From: Halothermothrix sp.
GTDB lineage: Bacteria; Bacillota; Halanaerobiia; DY22613
Assembly: GCA_016841825.1 (NCBI GenBank)
Contig: JAENYK010000002.1
Location: forward strand, 62,001 to 126,000
Direction: 5' to 3'
DNA: 64,000 nt
Shown here piece by piece: positions 45,013 to 54,172 of this stretch (position 1 is its first letter; every line of letters starts with the position of its first letter). A program made the translations under genes and the position numbers. The notes beneath the pieces were generated by a model that had not been told where the DNA came from, made no database searches, and was given only the letters and a program-made list of their open reading frames with translations.

Positions 45013-46031
45013 TTATCTTTTGAACTCAGCAAAGTGCTTTCCTAAAGCCTGAAGAAATTTTTCTAGGCATGCCTGATAACCATAAATTGTTTCCATTCTA
45101 TGCTTGGCAGCCATAGAAAATTGCTCCCGTAAAGTTTCCTTTAAAATCAACTTCTCAATCTTAGTAAACCACTCTTGAACATTTTTAGCTAAAAATCCAG
45201 TCATTCCATCAGTGATCATATCTCGATAAATTCCGAAATTAGATGCAACCACTGGCACTCCTAATAGCATCGTTCCTTTCAATCCAAACCCGCCTTTTCC
45301 ATAACGGTCTGGAATATCAATATATGGAGCGAGAGCAATATCTGAATGGGCAATTTGAGGAATTAGATTTTTTAAATATTCCTGATAAGGTTGAAATGGA
45401 ATCAACTCTGCAAAAGGTATCATCTTTTGAACCAGAGGGCGGTTATCGGGGCATCCATAATGTTCACCTTTATGCCATCCATACAGTTGTAATCTGAACT
45501 GATATATTTGATGTAACTGGATCAGTGCATCTTTTATCAACAATAGATCATCAATATAGACATCAGCCAGATTTTGCTGCCAACATATAATTAACGGATC
45601 ATTCATTCTTTCTTTAAATGCAGTATAAGGAAAGTTTTCGAAATCGGAGAAACCATAGATTGCCTCAACTGCAGTAGCCGTATAGTTCTTTAACAGTTCT
45701 GCATGATGTTGATTCGCGACTAGAATTAAATCAGATATTTTTAGTGTGTTGAGGTGATTCAGATCATTCATCCCCAAAAAGTCATCGTCGATGTGAACTA
45801 ACTTGACTTTTTCTTTTAAATGTTTGATATCATTATAACCATGTCCGGGATAGACTGTTTTCTGGAAGAAGATCATGTCACAGTCAGGTACTGTGAGAAC
45901 TGCCTTTTTCTTAGCTAGATCTTGAATAATATCCACAGAGTAGCCTAATTGTTTTATAGCCTGAGCAAATAATTTTCCTGAGATAGTTGTCGGAGCTAAT
46001 TCGTTATCTGAAAGAAAAAATAAATTTTCAT
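45013..46031 (-). pseudogene. Glycosyltransferase (cassette copy 2, gene a) with 5' frameshift
   Basis: From 45936 down to 45013 it is a full paralogue of 42479-43498 (VKLVHIDDDFLG, LYGWHKGEHYGCPDN, DIALAPYIDIPDRYGKGGFG). The homologous start is ATG 46031 with GGAGGG upstream. One base is missing in the T-rich start (ATGAAAATTTATTTTTTC against ATGAAAATCTTGTTTTTTC in copy 1), and the frame stops after ten codons. The downstream frame still encodes SDNELAPTTISGKLFAQ. It is a pseudogene, a phase-variable tract, or a sequencing error. Internal initiation at GTG 45936 would lose the first ~32 residues. Confidence 0.75.
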
Positions 46032-46043
46032 CACTTACCCTCC

Positions 46044-46474
46044 AAATTTCACATTTTTTACAAGTGCTTTTCTATTTTTATAATATGTATTAGTGTAAAA
46101 TTCTGCTACTAAAGAAGAGGGCGTATTATTTTAAGAGAAATTTTTTGCTCTATAAGTTGTCACGTCTTTATAAAAGCAGGAGTTCTTAGTTTATAAGCAG
46201 AAATCTTTCTGTGTGCCCTATATTCCATTTGCTTTTCCATGTGTGATTATCCTGGTAGTTAACGAAAAAAATGGAGTGGTATTAATCAATGACTTAAGAA
46301 TATTGGAGAACTAAAACTATAAAATTTTTCTATATATTCGAAAAGTCAATTAAACACAAAATATTCCCGGTAATAACAGATAAAATTTTCTTGCAGGATA
46401 TCGGGGATATTCCTCGAAAATATGAGAATATAAAGAAAAATTGAAGATGCTAATAGAGAAATGGAGTGTAGATT
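46044..46474. other. Divergent promoter region without gene
   Basis: This region separates the minus-strand cassette from the plus-strand rfbB operon. The first ~80 bases repeat those at 43505-43580. No ORF or strong hairpin is seen in the rest. Confidence 0.5.
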
Positions 46475-47461
46475 GTGGGAAAGAAGTTATTAATCACAGG
46501 AGGAGCAGGATTTATCGGAAGTCATTTTATAAAATATATGCTTAAAAAGTATGAGACTTACCAGATTATTAATCTTGACTTGTTGACATATGCAGGTGAT
46601 TTAGAAAACCTGGCAGATATAAAAAATAGAACAAATTACCGGTTTGTTAAAGGGGATATATGTGACGCTCAATTGATAGATCAAATAGTTCAAGCAGGGA
46701 TAGATTTTATCGTAAACTTTGCAGCAGAATCTCATGTTGATAGAAGTATTGAAGATCCAGGTATCTTTGTTAAGACAAATATTATGGGGACTCGAGTCTT
46801 ACTGGATTCTGCTAAAAAGTATAGTGTTAAGAAATATATACAGATTTCTACCGATGAAGTTTATGGCTCATTAGATCAAAGCGGATATTTTACTGAAGAT
46901 ACGCCATTGGCGCCGAACAGTCCCTATTCTGCAAGTAAGGCTGGAGCAGATATGTTGGTTCGATCTTATTATAAAACTTTTAATTTACCAGTTAATATTA
47001 CCCGCTGCTCAAATAATTATGGTCCATATCAGTACCCCGAAAAACTTATTCCATTGGTGATTTCTAAAGCTATAAAAGGTAAAGCCATCCCTGTCTATGG
47101 AGATGGTTTACAAATTAGGGATTGGCTATATGTAAAAGATCACTGTACGGCCATAGATATGATTTTGCATCAGGGGAAAATCGGGGAGATATATAATATT
47201 GGTGGTACTAATGAAAAGACAAATATAAGTATTATCCAACTCATTTTAGAACAATTAGGTAAACCGGAAAGTTTAATTAGATACGTGGAAGATCGACCTG
47301 GGCATGATAGAAGATATGCGATCAGTTCGAAAAAAATTCAGGCAGAACTGGGGTGGATTCCAGAGTATAAGTTTGAGAGTGGATTGAAAGATACAATCGA
47401 ATGGTATTTGAATAATCAGCAGTGGTGGACAGGTAAGAAATATTCAGAGTTTGTGAGGTGA
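46475..47461 (+). CDS. rfbB: dTDP-glucose 4,6-dehydratase
   Basis: The 328-residue extended SDR has TGGAGFIGSHF, AAESHVDRSIEDP, STDEVYGSL, the catalytic YSASKAGAD and NNYGPYQYPEKLIPL, all diagnostic of RfbB. It makes dTDP-4-keto-6-deoxyglucose from dTDP-glucose in the cytoplasm. The start is GTG 46475 with GGAGTG upstream. It begins an operon leading to a transaminase that could use its product. Its stop overlaps the long upstream extension of the LysR frame by 4 bp. Confidence 0.96.
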   Translation: MGKKLLITGGAGFIGSHFIKYMLKKYETYQIINLDLLTYAGDLENLADIKNRTNYRFVKGDICDAQLIDQIVQAGIDFIVNFAAESHVDRSIEDPGIFVKTNIMGTRVLLDSAKKYSVKKYIQISTDEVYGSLDQSGYFTEDTPLAPNSPYSASKAGADMLVRSYYKTFNLPVNITRCSNNYGPYQYPEKLIPLVISKAIKGKAIPVYGDGLQIRDWLYVKDHCTAIDMILHQGKIGEIYNIGGTNEKTNISIIQLILEQLGKPESLIRYVEDRPGHDRRYAISSKKIQAELGWIPEYKFESGLKDTIEWYLNNQQWWTGKKYSEFVR

Positions 47462-47490
47462 AATTGGTCTTTAAAAAAGGGGTGAAATTT

Positions 47491-48381
47491 ATGGATATTG
47501 AATGTCTTGAGTATTTTCAAAAGGTCGCCAGGTGTAACAGTATATCTAAGGTTGCCAATATGTCTCATATTTCTCAACCGGCTTTGAGTCAGCAAATGCA
47601 GAAACTTGAAGATTCTTTAGGACATGAACTATTTGTACGCAGTAACAGGGGGGTCAAACTAACTCAGGCTGGAGAACTTGTATTAAAATATGCCGATAAT
47701 ATAATTAGAACTTATGAGAAGATGCTTAGTGAGCTTGAAAAACAGCAAAAAAGGGAGATTAAAATCGAAGCTGACATCACAATTGCTACCTACTGTTTAC
47801 CAAGTGCTCTGTTAAAGATGCAAAATAACTTCCCCACTCATAAATACAATCTTATATCAGGTTTTTCAGATCAAATTGAGGAAGATGTATTAAATGACAT
47901 CTGTGAGGTAGGTTTTATTATCAACCATCCTACTGCAGAGGATCTGGTAAGTCAGATTGTAATCAATGAAAGGGTTGTCCTGATCTCTCCTACAGAGTAT
48001 AATGTTTGTGAAAAGATACGTTTAGAAGAGGTTATAGACCATCCATTAATTATTTTGAAAGAAAAATGCATAATAAAAGAGAATGTAAACCGGGCGTTAA
48101 ATAGTCTGGGATATAATTTCGATGATTTGAATATCATTGCCAGGTTAGAAACAACAGAAGCTATTAAAACCCTCGTCAAGAGAGGTTATGGAGTTGGATT
48201 TGTTGCATATAATGCAGTGAAAGAAGATTATTATAGTAAAAATTTGCAGGTGTCCAGAATCGAAGATTATAATTTAGATTATAATGTGTTTATGGTGAAC
48301 AAAGCATCAAAAATATTGGCTGATGAAACTCGTGAATTTGTTGAAAGATTCAAATGTCTGGGGAATAATATATGCTGCTAA
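47491..48381 (+). CDS. LysR-family regulator embedded in the sugar operon
   Basis: The 296-residue protein has an N-terminal HTH (ARCNSISKVANMSHISQPAL, then LGHELFVRSNRGVKLTQAG) and a C-terminal effector domain (ADITIATYCLPSALLKMQNN). ATG 47491 follows AAGGGGTG; an in-frame GTG at 47458 is less likely. It lies in the same direction between rfbB and the transaminase, with 29 and 18 bp spacers. A co-transcribed regulator may control the amino-sugar pathway (inference). Confidence 0.9.
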   Translation: MDIECLEYFQKVARCNSISKVANMSHISQPALSQQMQKLEDSLGHELFVRSNRGVKLTQAGELVLKYADNIIRTYEKMLSELEKQQKREIKIEADITIATYCLPSALLKMQNNFPTHKYNLISGFSDQIEEDVLNDICEVGFIINHPTAEDLVSQIVINERVVLISPTEYNVCEKIRLEEVIDHPLIILKEKCIIKENVNRALNSLGYNFDDLNIIARLETTEAIKTLVKRGYGVGFVAYNAVKEDYYSKNLQVSRIEDYNLDYNVFMVNKASKILADETREFVERFKCLGNNICC

Positions 48382-48399
48382 AAGATAGGTGACAAAATA

Positions 48400-49545
48400 A
48401 TGCAGATACCATTTAACAAGCCTTATTTGACTGGCAAAGAAAAAGAATATCTTGAAGATGCTTTACTGAGAAGAGAACTTAGTGGTGATGGTTATTATAC
48501 TAAAAAAGTAACTTCACTGTTGGAAGATAAGTTTGGGTTGGATAAAGTTCTGATGGCTACCTCCTGCACTCATGCTCTGGAGATGGCAGCTGATCTAATC
48601 GATCTCAAAGAAGGTGATGAGGTAATTATGCCTTCTTTTACTTTTCCTTCAACAGCCAATGCAGTAATTAATCGGGGGGCAAGACCAGTTTTTGTGGAGA
48701 TAAAGGAGGATACCTGTAACATTGACCCTACTGGTATTGAAGAACAGATAACTGTGAAAACCAAAGCAATCATACCCGTACATTATGCTGGTATTGGTTG
48801 TGATCTGGATGAGATTATGGATCTGGCTAAAAAGTACAACCTGTATGTAATTGAGGATGCAGCCCAGGGGGTTAACGCTAGCTATAAAGGCAAATACCTT
48901 GGCGGAATTGGACATTTTGGCTGTTATAGTTTCCATGGCAGCAAAAATTATGTCAGTGGAGAGGGTGGAGCTCTGGTAATAAATAATTGCAGTAAGGATA
49001 TAAGAGATAGAGCTGAAATTATTAGGGAGAAGGGCACAAATAGAGCGAGTTTCTTAAAGGGGGAAGTGGATAAATACACCTGGGTCGATAGAGGCTCAAG
49101 TTATTTGCCTTCTGATCTATTAATGGCTGTCCTTTATGCACAGCTTGAGGAGATGGATCAGATACAGAGGCTGCGTGCACAGATCTTTGACAGATATAAC
49201 GCTGAGTTAAAACAATTTTTGCATTGCCCTTTTCTTGATAGTATCGTCAATATTCCCCAAGATAGGAGATCCAATTATCATCTATTTTATCTCAAATTCA
49301 ATGATAACAGAATAAGGGATTTGGTTATTAACCGATTACAGGAACGGGGAATTAGTGCGACTTTTCATTATATCCCACTGCACAGTTCTCCAATGGGCCA
49401 GCACCTGGGGTACAAATCTGGGGATCTACCTATAACCAGCAAAGTGGGATCTACGATTATGCGGTTACCTTTATACCCTGATCTTAGTGATCAACAAATA
49501 ACGTATATTATCGAAAATGTAGCAGATATTTTTAAGGAGTTGTAA
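48400..49545 (+). CDS. DegT/WecE-type sugar transaminase
   Basis: The 381-residue PLP enzyme of the DegT/DnrJ/EryC1 family, closest in layout to WecE/RffA: MQIPFNKPYLTGKEKEYL, TSCTHALEMAADLI, MPSFTFPSTANAVINRGARPVF, EDAAQGVNASYKGKYLG and the PLP Lys in SFHGSKNYVSGEGGAL. WecE converts dTDP-4-keto-6-deoxy-D-glucose to dTDP-4-amino-4,6-dideoxygalactose, and RfbB two genes upstream supplies that substrate. It is two bases from the next gene. Confidence 0.92.
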   Translation: MQIPFNKPYLTGKEKEYLEDALLRRELSGDGYYTKKVTSLLEDKFGLDKVLMATSCTHALEMAADLIDLKEGDEVIMPSFTFPSTANAVINRGARPVFVEIKEDTCNIDPTGIEEQITVKTKAIIPVHYAGIGCDLDEIMDLAKKYNLYVIEDAAQGVNASYKGKYLGGIGHFGCYSFHGSKNYVSGEGGALVINNCSKDIRDRAEIIREKGTNRASFLKGEVDKYTWVDRGSSYLPSDLLMAVLYAQLEEMDQIQRLRAQIFDRYNAELKQFLHCPFLDSIVNIPQDRRSNYHLFYLKFNDNRIRDLVINRLQERGISATFHYIPLHSSPMGQHLGYKSGDLPITSKVGSTIMRLPLYPDLSDQQITYIIENVADIFKEL

Positions 49546-49547
49546 AG

Positions 49548-50288
49548 ATGGGAGATAGTATTTCTGTAGTTATCCCGGTTTATAATGGGGCGAACTCTAT
49601 GATTGAATTGTATAAGAGGTTAATCAATTCGTTGGAGAGGATTACTGATGATTTTGAGATAGTATTGGTCGATGATCGGAGTAAAGATACCAGTTATGCT
49701 CAGATGCTTGAACTGCATAAAAAAGATAATAGAGTAAAGGCAGTTAAACTCGCCGAAAACGCTGGCCAGCAGAATGCATTAATCTGTGGCTTTAATTATG
49801 TCAAAGGAGATTATGTTGTTACTCTTGATGATGACCTTCAGCATAGACCAGAAGATATAATAGAGCTATATAAGATGATTAAACAGGGTTATGAGGTAGT
49901 CTATGGCATACCCAGGGAGAGGGAAGATAGTGTTTATCGGGTTGGGGGATCAAAGTTGACAAATCTGTTATTTGGTCTAATTACTCCCAAAAAACCCGAA
50001 ATCAGGGTTAGTAGTTTTCGGATGATGACTGCAGAACTGGTTGAGAAAATAATTCAACATCGGGCTGCATTTGTTTATATCTCAGTAATTATCTTACAGC
50101 AGACAGATAAGATTGGTAACATCTATGTTACGCACCAAAATCGCAAATATGGTAAGTCTAATTATAACTTACTCAAACTCATTCGTCTGTTTATTAAAAT
50201 CTATATTTATCACGGCCACCTTCCAGTACTAAAAATATTTAGATCAAAAAAACCGCAGTATATCATCGAAGAAAAGAAGGGGCTTTAG
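49548..50288 (+). CDS. GT2 glycosyltransferase, ArnC/DPM1-like
   Basis: The 246-residue GT-A enzyme has SVVIPVYNGANSMIELYKR, EIVLVDDRSKDTS, NAGQQNALICGFNYVKGDYVVTLDDDLQHRPEDI (DxD-type metal site) and VSSFRMMTAELVEK. It is of the ArnC/dolichyl-phosphate-mannose synthase kind, which loads sugars onto polyprenyl phosphate, but lacks the C-terminal membrane helices of many relatives. Just two bases after the transaminase, it probably transfers the amino sugar to undecaprenyl phosphate. Confidence 0.88.
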   Translation: MGDSISVVIPVYNGANSMIELYKRLINSLERITDDFEIVLVDDRSKDTSYAQMLELHKKDNRVKAVKLAENAGQQNALICGFNYVKGDYVVTLDDDLQHRPEDIIELYKMIKQGYEVVYGIPREREDSVYRVGGSKLTNLLFGLITPKKPEIRVSSFRMMTAELVEKIIQHRAAFVYISVIILQQTDKIGNIYVTHQNRKYGKSNYNLLKLIRLFIKIYIYHGHLPVLKIFRSKKPQYIIEEKKGL

Positions 50289-50294
50289 TGATAT

Positions 50295-50420
50295 TTGAGA
50301 AGAAAAGTCTCCAAGACTTTATAAGTGGGAGTCTAACTAATAGTGTTTAGCTTCAGTGGAGGTACCAATCTCCTTCTGAAGTAGTTAAACTAGCTTGCTG
50401 TTGATGTGATTTTGATTATT
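50295..50420 (+). repeat. Dispersed repeat copy C
   Basis: AAGTCTCCAAGACTTTATAA, TAATAGTGTTTAGCTTCAGT, GGAGGTACCAATCTCCTTCT, GAAGTAGTTAAAC and TAGCTTGCTGTTGATGTGA follow copy A in order. It begins 7 bp after the GT2 stop and splits the glycan operon. Confidence 0.7.
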
Positions 50421-50443
50421 TAATCCAGAAGGGGTTTTCTTAC

Positions 50444-51688
50444 ATGAGATTATTAATTCTTGGTGGAGGTAGTGGACAACTGAGTGTGATAAAAAAAGCC
50501 AGAGAAAAGGGACATACAGTAATTGTATCAGATTATTATCAGGATGCCCCGGGTAAGGCTTATGCAGATTATGGAGAGACGGTAAGCACTTTTGACATAG
50601 AAGGTAATCTGGCAGTTGGTAGAAAATACGCAATTGATGGAGTAATGACTGTTGGAACGGATCAGCCTGTCTATACAGCAGCAGAAGTAGCATATAGACT
50701 GCACCTACCCTTTTTTATATCTCTTTCAACTGCTAAGGCTGTTACGAATAAAAGAAATATGAAAAAAACTTTTCAAAAATATAATATTCCCATGGTTAAG
50801 TATAGAATTTTGAATAAGAATTTTTCCGGAACTGATCTGGAGGATATTAACTTTCCCATAGTAATTAAACCTCTTGATAGTCAGGGCCAGCGCGGAGTTT
50901 TTAAGCTCAATTCTCCGGAAGAGATCCAGCAGAGATTTGCTGAAGTCTTAAGCTTTTCCCGGGAAGAGGCGATATTGTTGGAAGAGTATTATCCGGGTAA
51001 AGAGATTACGGTCAGTGGTTGGGTCAGCGATCGGCAGCTATATATTTTAACAGTCACAGATCGTGTCACCTATGAGAACTCAATTCATATCGGGATTTGT
51101 ACAGCTCATATCTTTCCTTCTTCGTTTTTGAGTAGTCATTATTCCGAGATTAAGGAGATCTCTGAGCAGCTAGTTCGCTGTTTTGACATAAAAAATGGTC
51201 CGATATATTTTCAGATGTTAATTGGAGATGAAGGAATAAAAGTAAATGAGATCGCCTGCCGCATAGGAGGCGCATATGAGGGTGATTTTATGCCCCAATT
51301 GACTGGAGTGGATATTCTGGAGATGATGATTGATCTATCATTGGGTTATGAGCTAAAACTTGATCAAATTCGAAAATACGAGATCCTAAATAATCGGAAA
51401 TGGCTTTCTGCACAACTGTTTTTTGCCAATTCAGGGACAATACATGCCATGAGTACTGTTGATGAACTGACTCAGGTGTCAGGGGTTGGACAGGCTGGTT
51501 TTAATTTTAAAACGGGAGATACTATTGGAAGGATAGAGAATGCCACAGAGCGAGTTGGGTATTTTATAGTTGAAGGAAGGGATAGAGAAGAGCTAAAAGG
51601 AAATATTGGTAAAGTATATGACAAACTCAAAATATGTGACAAATTGGGAACAAATTTGGTGATTAGAGATCTGGGGGAAGTGCTGTAA
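50444..51688 (+). CDS. ATP-grasp ligase
   Basis: The 414-residue ATP-grasp enzyme has a Rossmann-like N-domain (MRLLILGGGSGQLSVIKKA), TVGTDQPVYTAAEVA, KRNMKKTFQKYNIP, the ATP-grasp core FPIVIKPLDSQGQRGVFKL, and metal ligands in KVNEIACRIGGAYEGDF. It resembles the carbamoyl-phosphate-synthase-L/PylC group that forms C-N or peptide-like bonds. In this operon it might acylate the amino group of the sugar or make a small peptide-like ligand. It lies 24 bp before an ABC importer gene. Confidence 0.85.
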   Translation: MRLLILGGGSGQLSVIKKAREKGHTVIVSDYYQDAPGKAYADYGETVSTFDIEGNLAVGRKYAIDGVMTVGTDQPVYTAAEVAYRLHLPFFISLSTAKAVTNKRNMKKTFQKYNIPMVKYRILNKNFSGTDLEDINFPIVIKPLDSQGQRGVFKLNSPEEIQQRFAEVLSFSREEAILLEEYYPGKEITVSGWVSDRQLYILTVTDRVTYENSIHIGICTAHIFPSSFLSSHYSEIKEISEQLVRCFDIKNGPIYFQMLIGDEGIKVNEIACRIGGAYEGDFMPQLTGVDILEMMIDLSLGYELKLDQIRKYEILNNRKWLSAQLFFANSGTIHAMSTVDELTQVSGVGQAGFNFKTGDTIGRIENATERVGYFIVEGRDREELKGNIGKVYDKLKICDKLGTNLVIRDLGEVL

Positions 51689-51712
51689 GTCGCCTATTGG
51701 GGGGGTTAGTAG

Positions 51713-52675
51713 ATGAGAAAATTAATCAGTCTTTTGCTAGCAATCACCATATTTTCCGGTATTCTAAGCGGTTGTGGGGCTAATCGGAAGAAGAATACTA
51801 TTACTATTGCCGATCAATATGGCCTGGCTTATGCTCCTATACAGATAATGAAAGACAAAAACACTTTAGAAAACCAGACAGATGGTATTCGTATAGAATG
51901 GAAAAAGTTGGCTAACACTGCTGCCATCAGAGAAGCAATGCTGGCAGGTGAAGTTGATATAGGTTTTATGGCTATCCCACCTTTTCTGATCGGAAAAGAT
52001 AAGGGGATGCCGTGGAAGATAATCAGCGGACTCTCGATGAGTCCCCTGGGTCTGATGACCTATAAAGAAGATATTCAGACACTGGCAGACATTAGTGACG
52101 ATGACCGTATTGCTTTACCGCAGCCAGGTAGTATTCAGCATATATTGCTGGCTATGGCAGCAGAGCGGGAGTTTGGCGATGCCGGTCGTTTTGATGATCA
52201 ATTGGTGACAATGGCACATCCGGATGGAATGAATGCTCTGTTGACCAGAAAAGAGATCACTGCTCACTTCACTTCACCTCCCTATGTTTTTAAAGAGAGC
52301 AGGGATGAGGGAATTCATCAGATATTGAGCGGTCAAGAGGCATTGGGTGGGGAATTTAGCTTTATCGTCGGAGTTTGCACAGAGGATTTTTATCAGTCTC
52401 ACCCTGAGATATACTCAGTATTTGTTCAGGCACTGGATCAATCGATAGGATTTATTAATAATAATCCTGATCTGGCAGCCGGGATCCTTACCGGATACTA
52501 TGATTTGTCACAGGAAGAGATAAAGCAATACATAACCTGGCCCGGTATGGTTTACAGTGACAAAGTTCGTGGATTAGATGAGTTTATAATATTTATGCAG
52601 AGAGCTAACTATATTGATTCTGAGAACATGGAACTTACTCAATTATTATGGGAAGTGGATCTTTATGAGAAATAA
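51713..52675 (+). CDS. ABC importer substrate-binding lipoprotein (NMT1/TauA-like)
   Basis: The 320-residue protein has signal peptide MRKLISLLLAITIFSGILSG with lipobox LSGC (Cys21). The body is type II periplasmic-binding of the SsuA/TauA/NMT1 group (ITIADQYGLAYAPIQIMKDK, GEVDIGFMAIPPFLIGKDKG, ALPQPGSIQHILLAMAAE). Substrates of the group are sulfonates, thiamine precursors and similar small acids or amines. GGGGGGG lies upstream of the ATG. It is followed by overlapping permease and ATPase genes. Confidence 0.9.
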   Translation: MRKLISLLLAITIFSGILSGCGANRKKNTITIADQYGLAYAPIQIMKDKNTLENQTDGIRIEWKKLANTAAIREAMLAGEVDIGFMAIPPFLIGKDKGMPWKIISGLSMSPLGLMTYKEDIQTLADISDDDRIALPQPGSIQHILLAMAAEREFGDAGRFDDQLVTMAHPDGMNALLTRKEITAHFTSPPYVFKESRDEGIHQILSGQEALGGEFSFIVGVCTEDFYQSHPEIYSVFVQALDQSIGFINNNPDLAAGILTGYYDLSQEEIKQYITWPGMVYSDKVRGLDEFIIFMQRANYIDSENMELTQLLWEVDLYEK

Positions 52676-53438
52676 TAAGTTAATCCACAGGGTTTTCTGG
52701 ATTATTCTGCTGGCACTAATCTGGCAGATAATTTTCTGGAGTGGCCGCTTTTCGCCGCTGGTTTTTCCATCATTGCTGGACATTGGTGGCACTCTGATCG
52801 ATTCACTTTTGAATGGTGAACTTACTCAGCAGCTGTTATTCTCGCTGTCTATCATTTTTCAGGGGTTGGTTATTAGTCTGGTACTGGCTGTATTTCTTTC
52901 ACTGGCAGCACATTTTTCGGAAATTGCAGCCAGTCTAGCAGATACTCTGGTAGCTATCGCCCACCCTTTACCGGGAATAGCTTTAATGCCACTGGTACTT
53001 ATCTGGTTTGGTGTAGGCAGACAGGCAATTATCTTTATTATCATTCATTCTGTACTATGGCCGCTGGTTTTGAATCTGCGGACGGGTTTTAGTTCTATTC
53101 CGGAGATATATAACCTGGTAGGGAAGAATTATGCTTTAAGTAGGATGCAGAGAATGATTCAGATTATGGCTCCGGCTTCTTTACCATATCTACTGGTAGG
53201 GTTGAAGATTGGTTGGGCACGTGCCTGGAGAGCGCTAATTAGTGCGGAGATGCTTTTTGGGGCAGTTAGCAGTAGTGGTGGTCTGGGATGGTATATTTTT
53301 CAGAAAAGGGTCTTTTTTGATTTACCCGGAGTTTTTTCTGGGATAATCGTGATTGTGATTATTGGTATTCTTGTTGAAGATTTTATATTTGATAAGATTG
53401 AAGAACGAACAATCAAAAAATGGGGAATGAAGTCATGA
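52665..53438 (+). CDS. ABC importer permease
   Basis: The 257-residue BPD-type permease has six membrane helices, with the EAA-like loop NLVGKNYALSRMQRMIQIMAPASLPYLLVGLKIG (shown here as its role in docking the ATPase) and LIWFGVGRQAIIFI. ATG 52665 overlaps the binding-protein stop, so translation is coupled; a longer in-frame TTG start at 52614 is unlikely. Confidence 0.9.
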   Translation: MRNNKLIHRVFWIILLALIWQIIFWSGRFSPLVFPSLLDIGGTLIDSLLNGELTQQLLFSLSIIFQGLVISLVLAVFLSLAAHFSEIAASLADTLVAIAHPLPGIALMPLVLIWFGVGRQAIIFIIIHSVLWPLVLNLRTGFSSIPEIYNLVGKNYALSRMQRMIQIMAPASLPYLLVGLKIGWARAWRALISAEMLFGAVSSSGGLGWYIFQKRVFFDLPGVFSGIIVIVIIGILVEDFIFDKIEERTIKKWGMKS

Positions 53439-54172
53439 AAGATCATCTGCAGATAAAAAACATTTATCAAAGATATGAGCAGGGACAGTTAGTGCTGGAG
53501 AACATAGATTTTTCAATCGTCAAGAATGAGTTTGTCGCTATTTTAGGGCCTTCAGGTTGTGGAAAAACGACACTATTAAAAATAGTTGCCGGTTTTTTAG
53601 TAGCAGATCAGGGGGCTGTGTATGTGAATGGGGAAAAAGTTATCGGGACCAATCCCGATCGAATTATGGTTTTTCAGGATTTTAGCCAGCTATTTCCCTG
53701 GAAAACAGTACTGGATAACGTGATTTTTGCACTACAGGCGAAAAATATTGGGAAGACTTTTGCAGAAAGGAAAAGGCTGGCCCGATATTATCTGGAGAAA
53801 GTGGAACTGTCCGATGCTTTCAATTATTATCCTCACCAACTCTCTGGCGGGATGAAACAGCGGGTTGCCCTGGCCAGAACATTGGCAGCTGATCCTGAGA
53901 TCATGCTCATGGATGAGCCCTTTGGAAGCCTGGATAACCAGACAAGAAGCACACTCCAAAATCTTCTGCTGGATATCTGGCAAGAAGCCAGGAAGACGGT
54001 ATTATTTGTGACTCATGACGTAACAGAAGCGGTTGTCCTGGCTGATCGAATCGTAGTTATGACCAAAAATCCAGGTCGAGTCAAAGAGATTATTCACAAT
54101 AAGTTAGCGAGACCCCGAAATAGAATGAATCCTCAGTTTGTCCGCTTAACTGAGATCATATCTGAATATTAA
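53435..54172 (+). CDS. ABC importer ATPase (TauB/SsuB-like)
   Basis: The 245-residue ATPase has Walker A GPSGCGKTT, Q-loop VFQDFSQLFPWKTV, signature LSGGMKQRVALARTLA, Walker B IMLMDEPFGSLD and H-loop FVTHDVTEAV. ATG 53435 overlaps the permease stop (ATGA). Its 3' end overlaps the convergent membrane glycosyltransferase by 4 bp. Confidence 0.92.
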   Translation: MKDHLQIKNIYQRYEQGQLVLENIDFSIVKNEFVAILGPSGCGKTTLLKIVAGFLVADQGAVYVNGEKVIGTNPDRIMVFQDFSQLFPWKTVLDNVIFALQAKNIGKTFAERKRLARYYLEKVELSDAFNYYPHQLSGGMKQRVALARTLAADPEIMLMDEPFGSLDNQTRSTLQNLLLDIWQEARKTVLFVTHDVTEAVVLADRIVVMTKNPGRVKEIIHNKLARPRNRMNPQFVRLTEIISEY

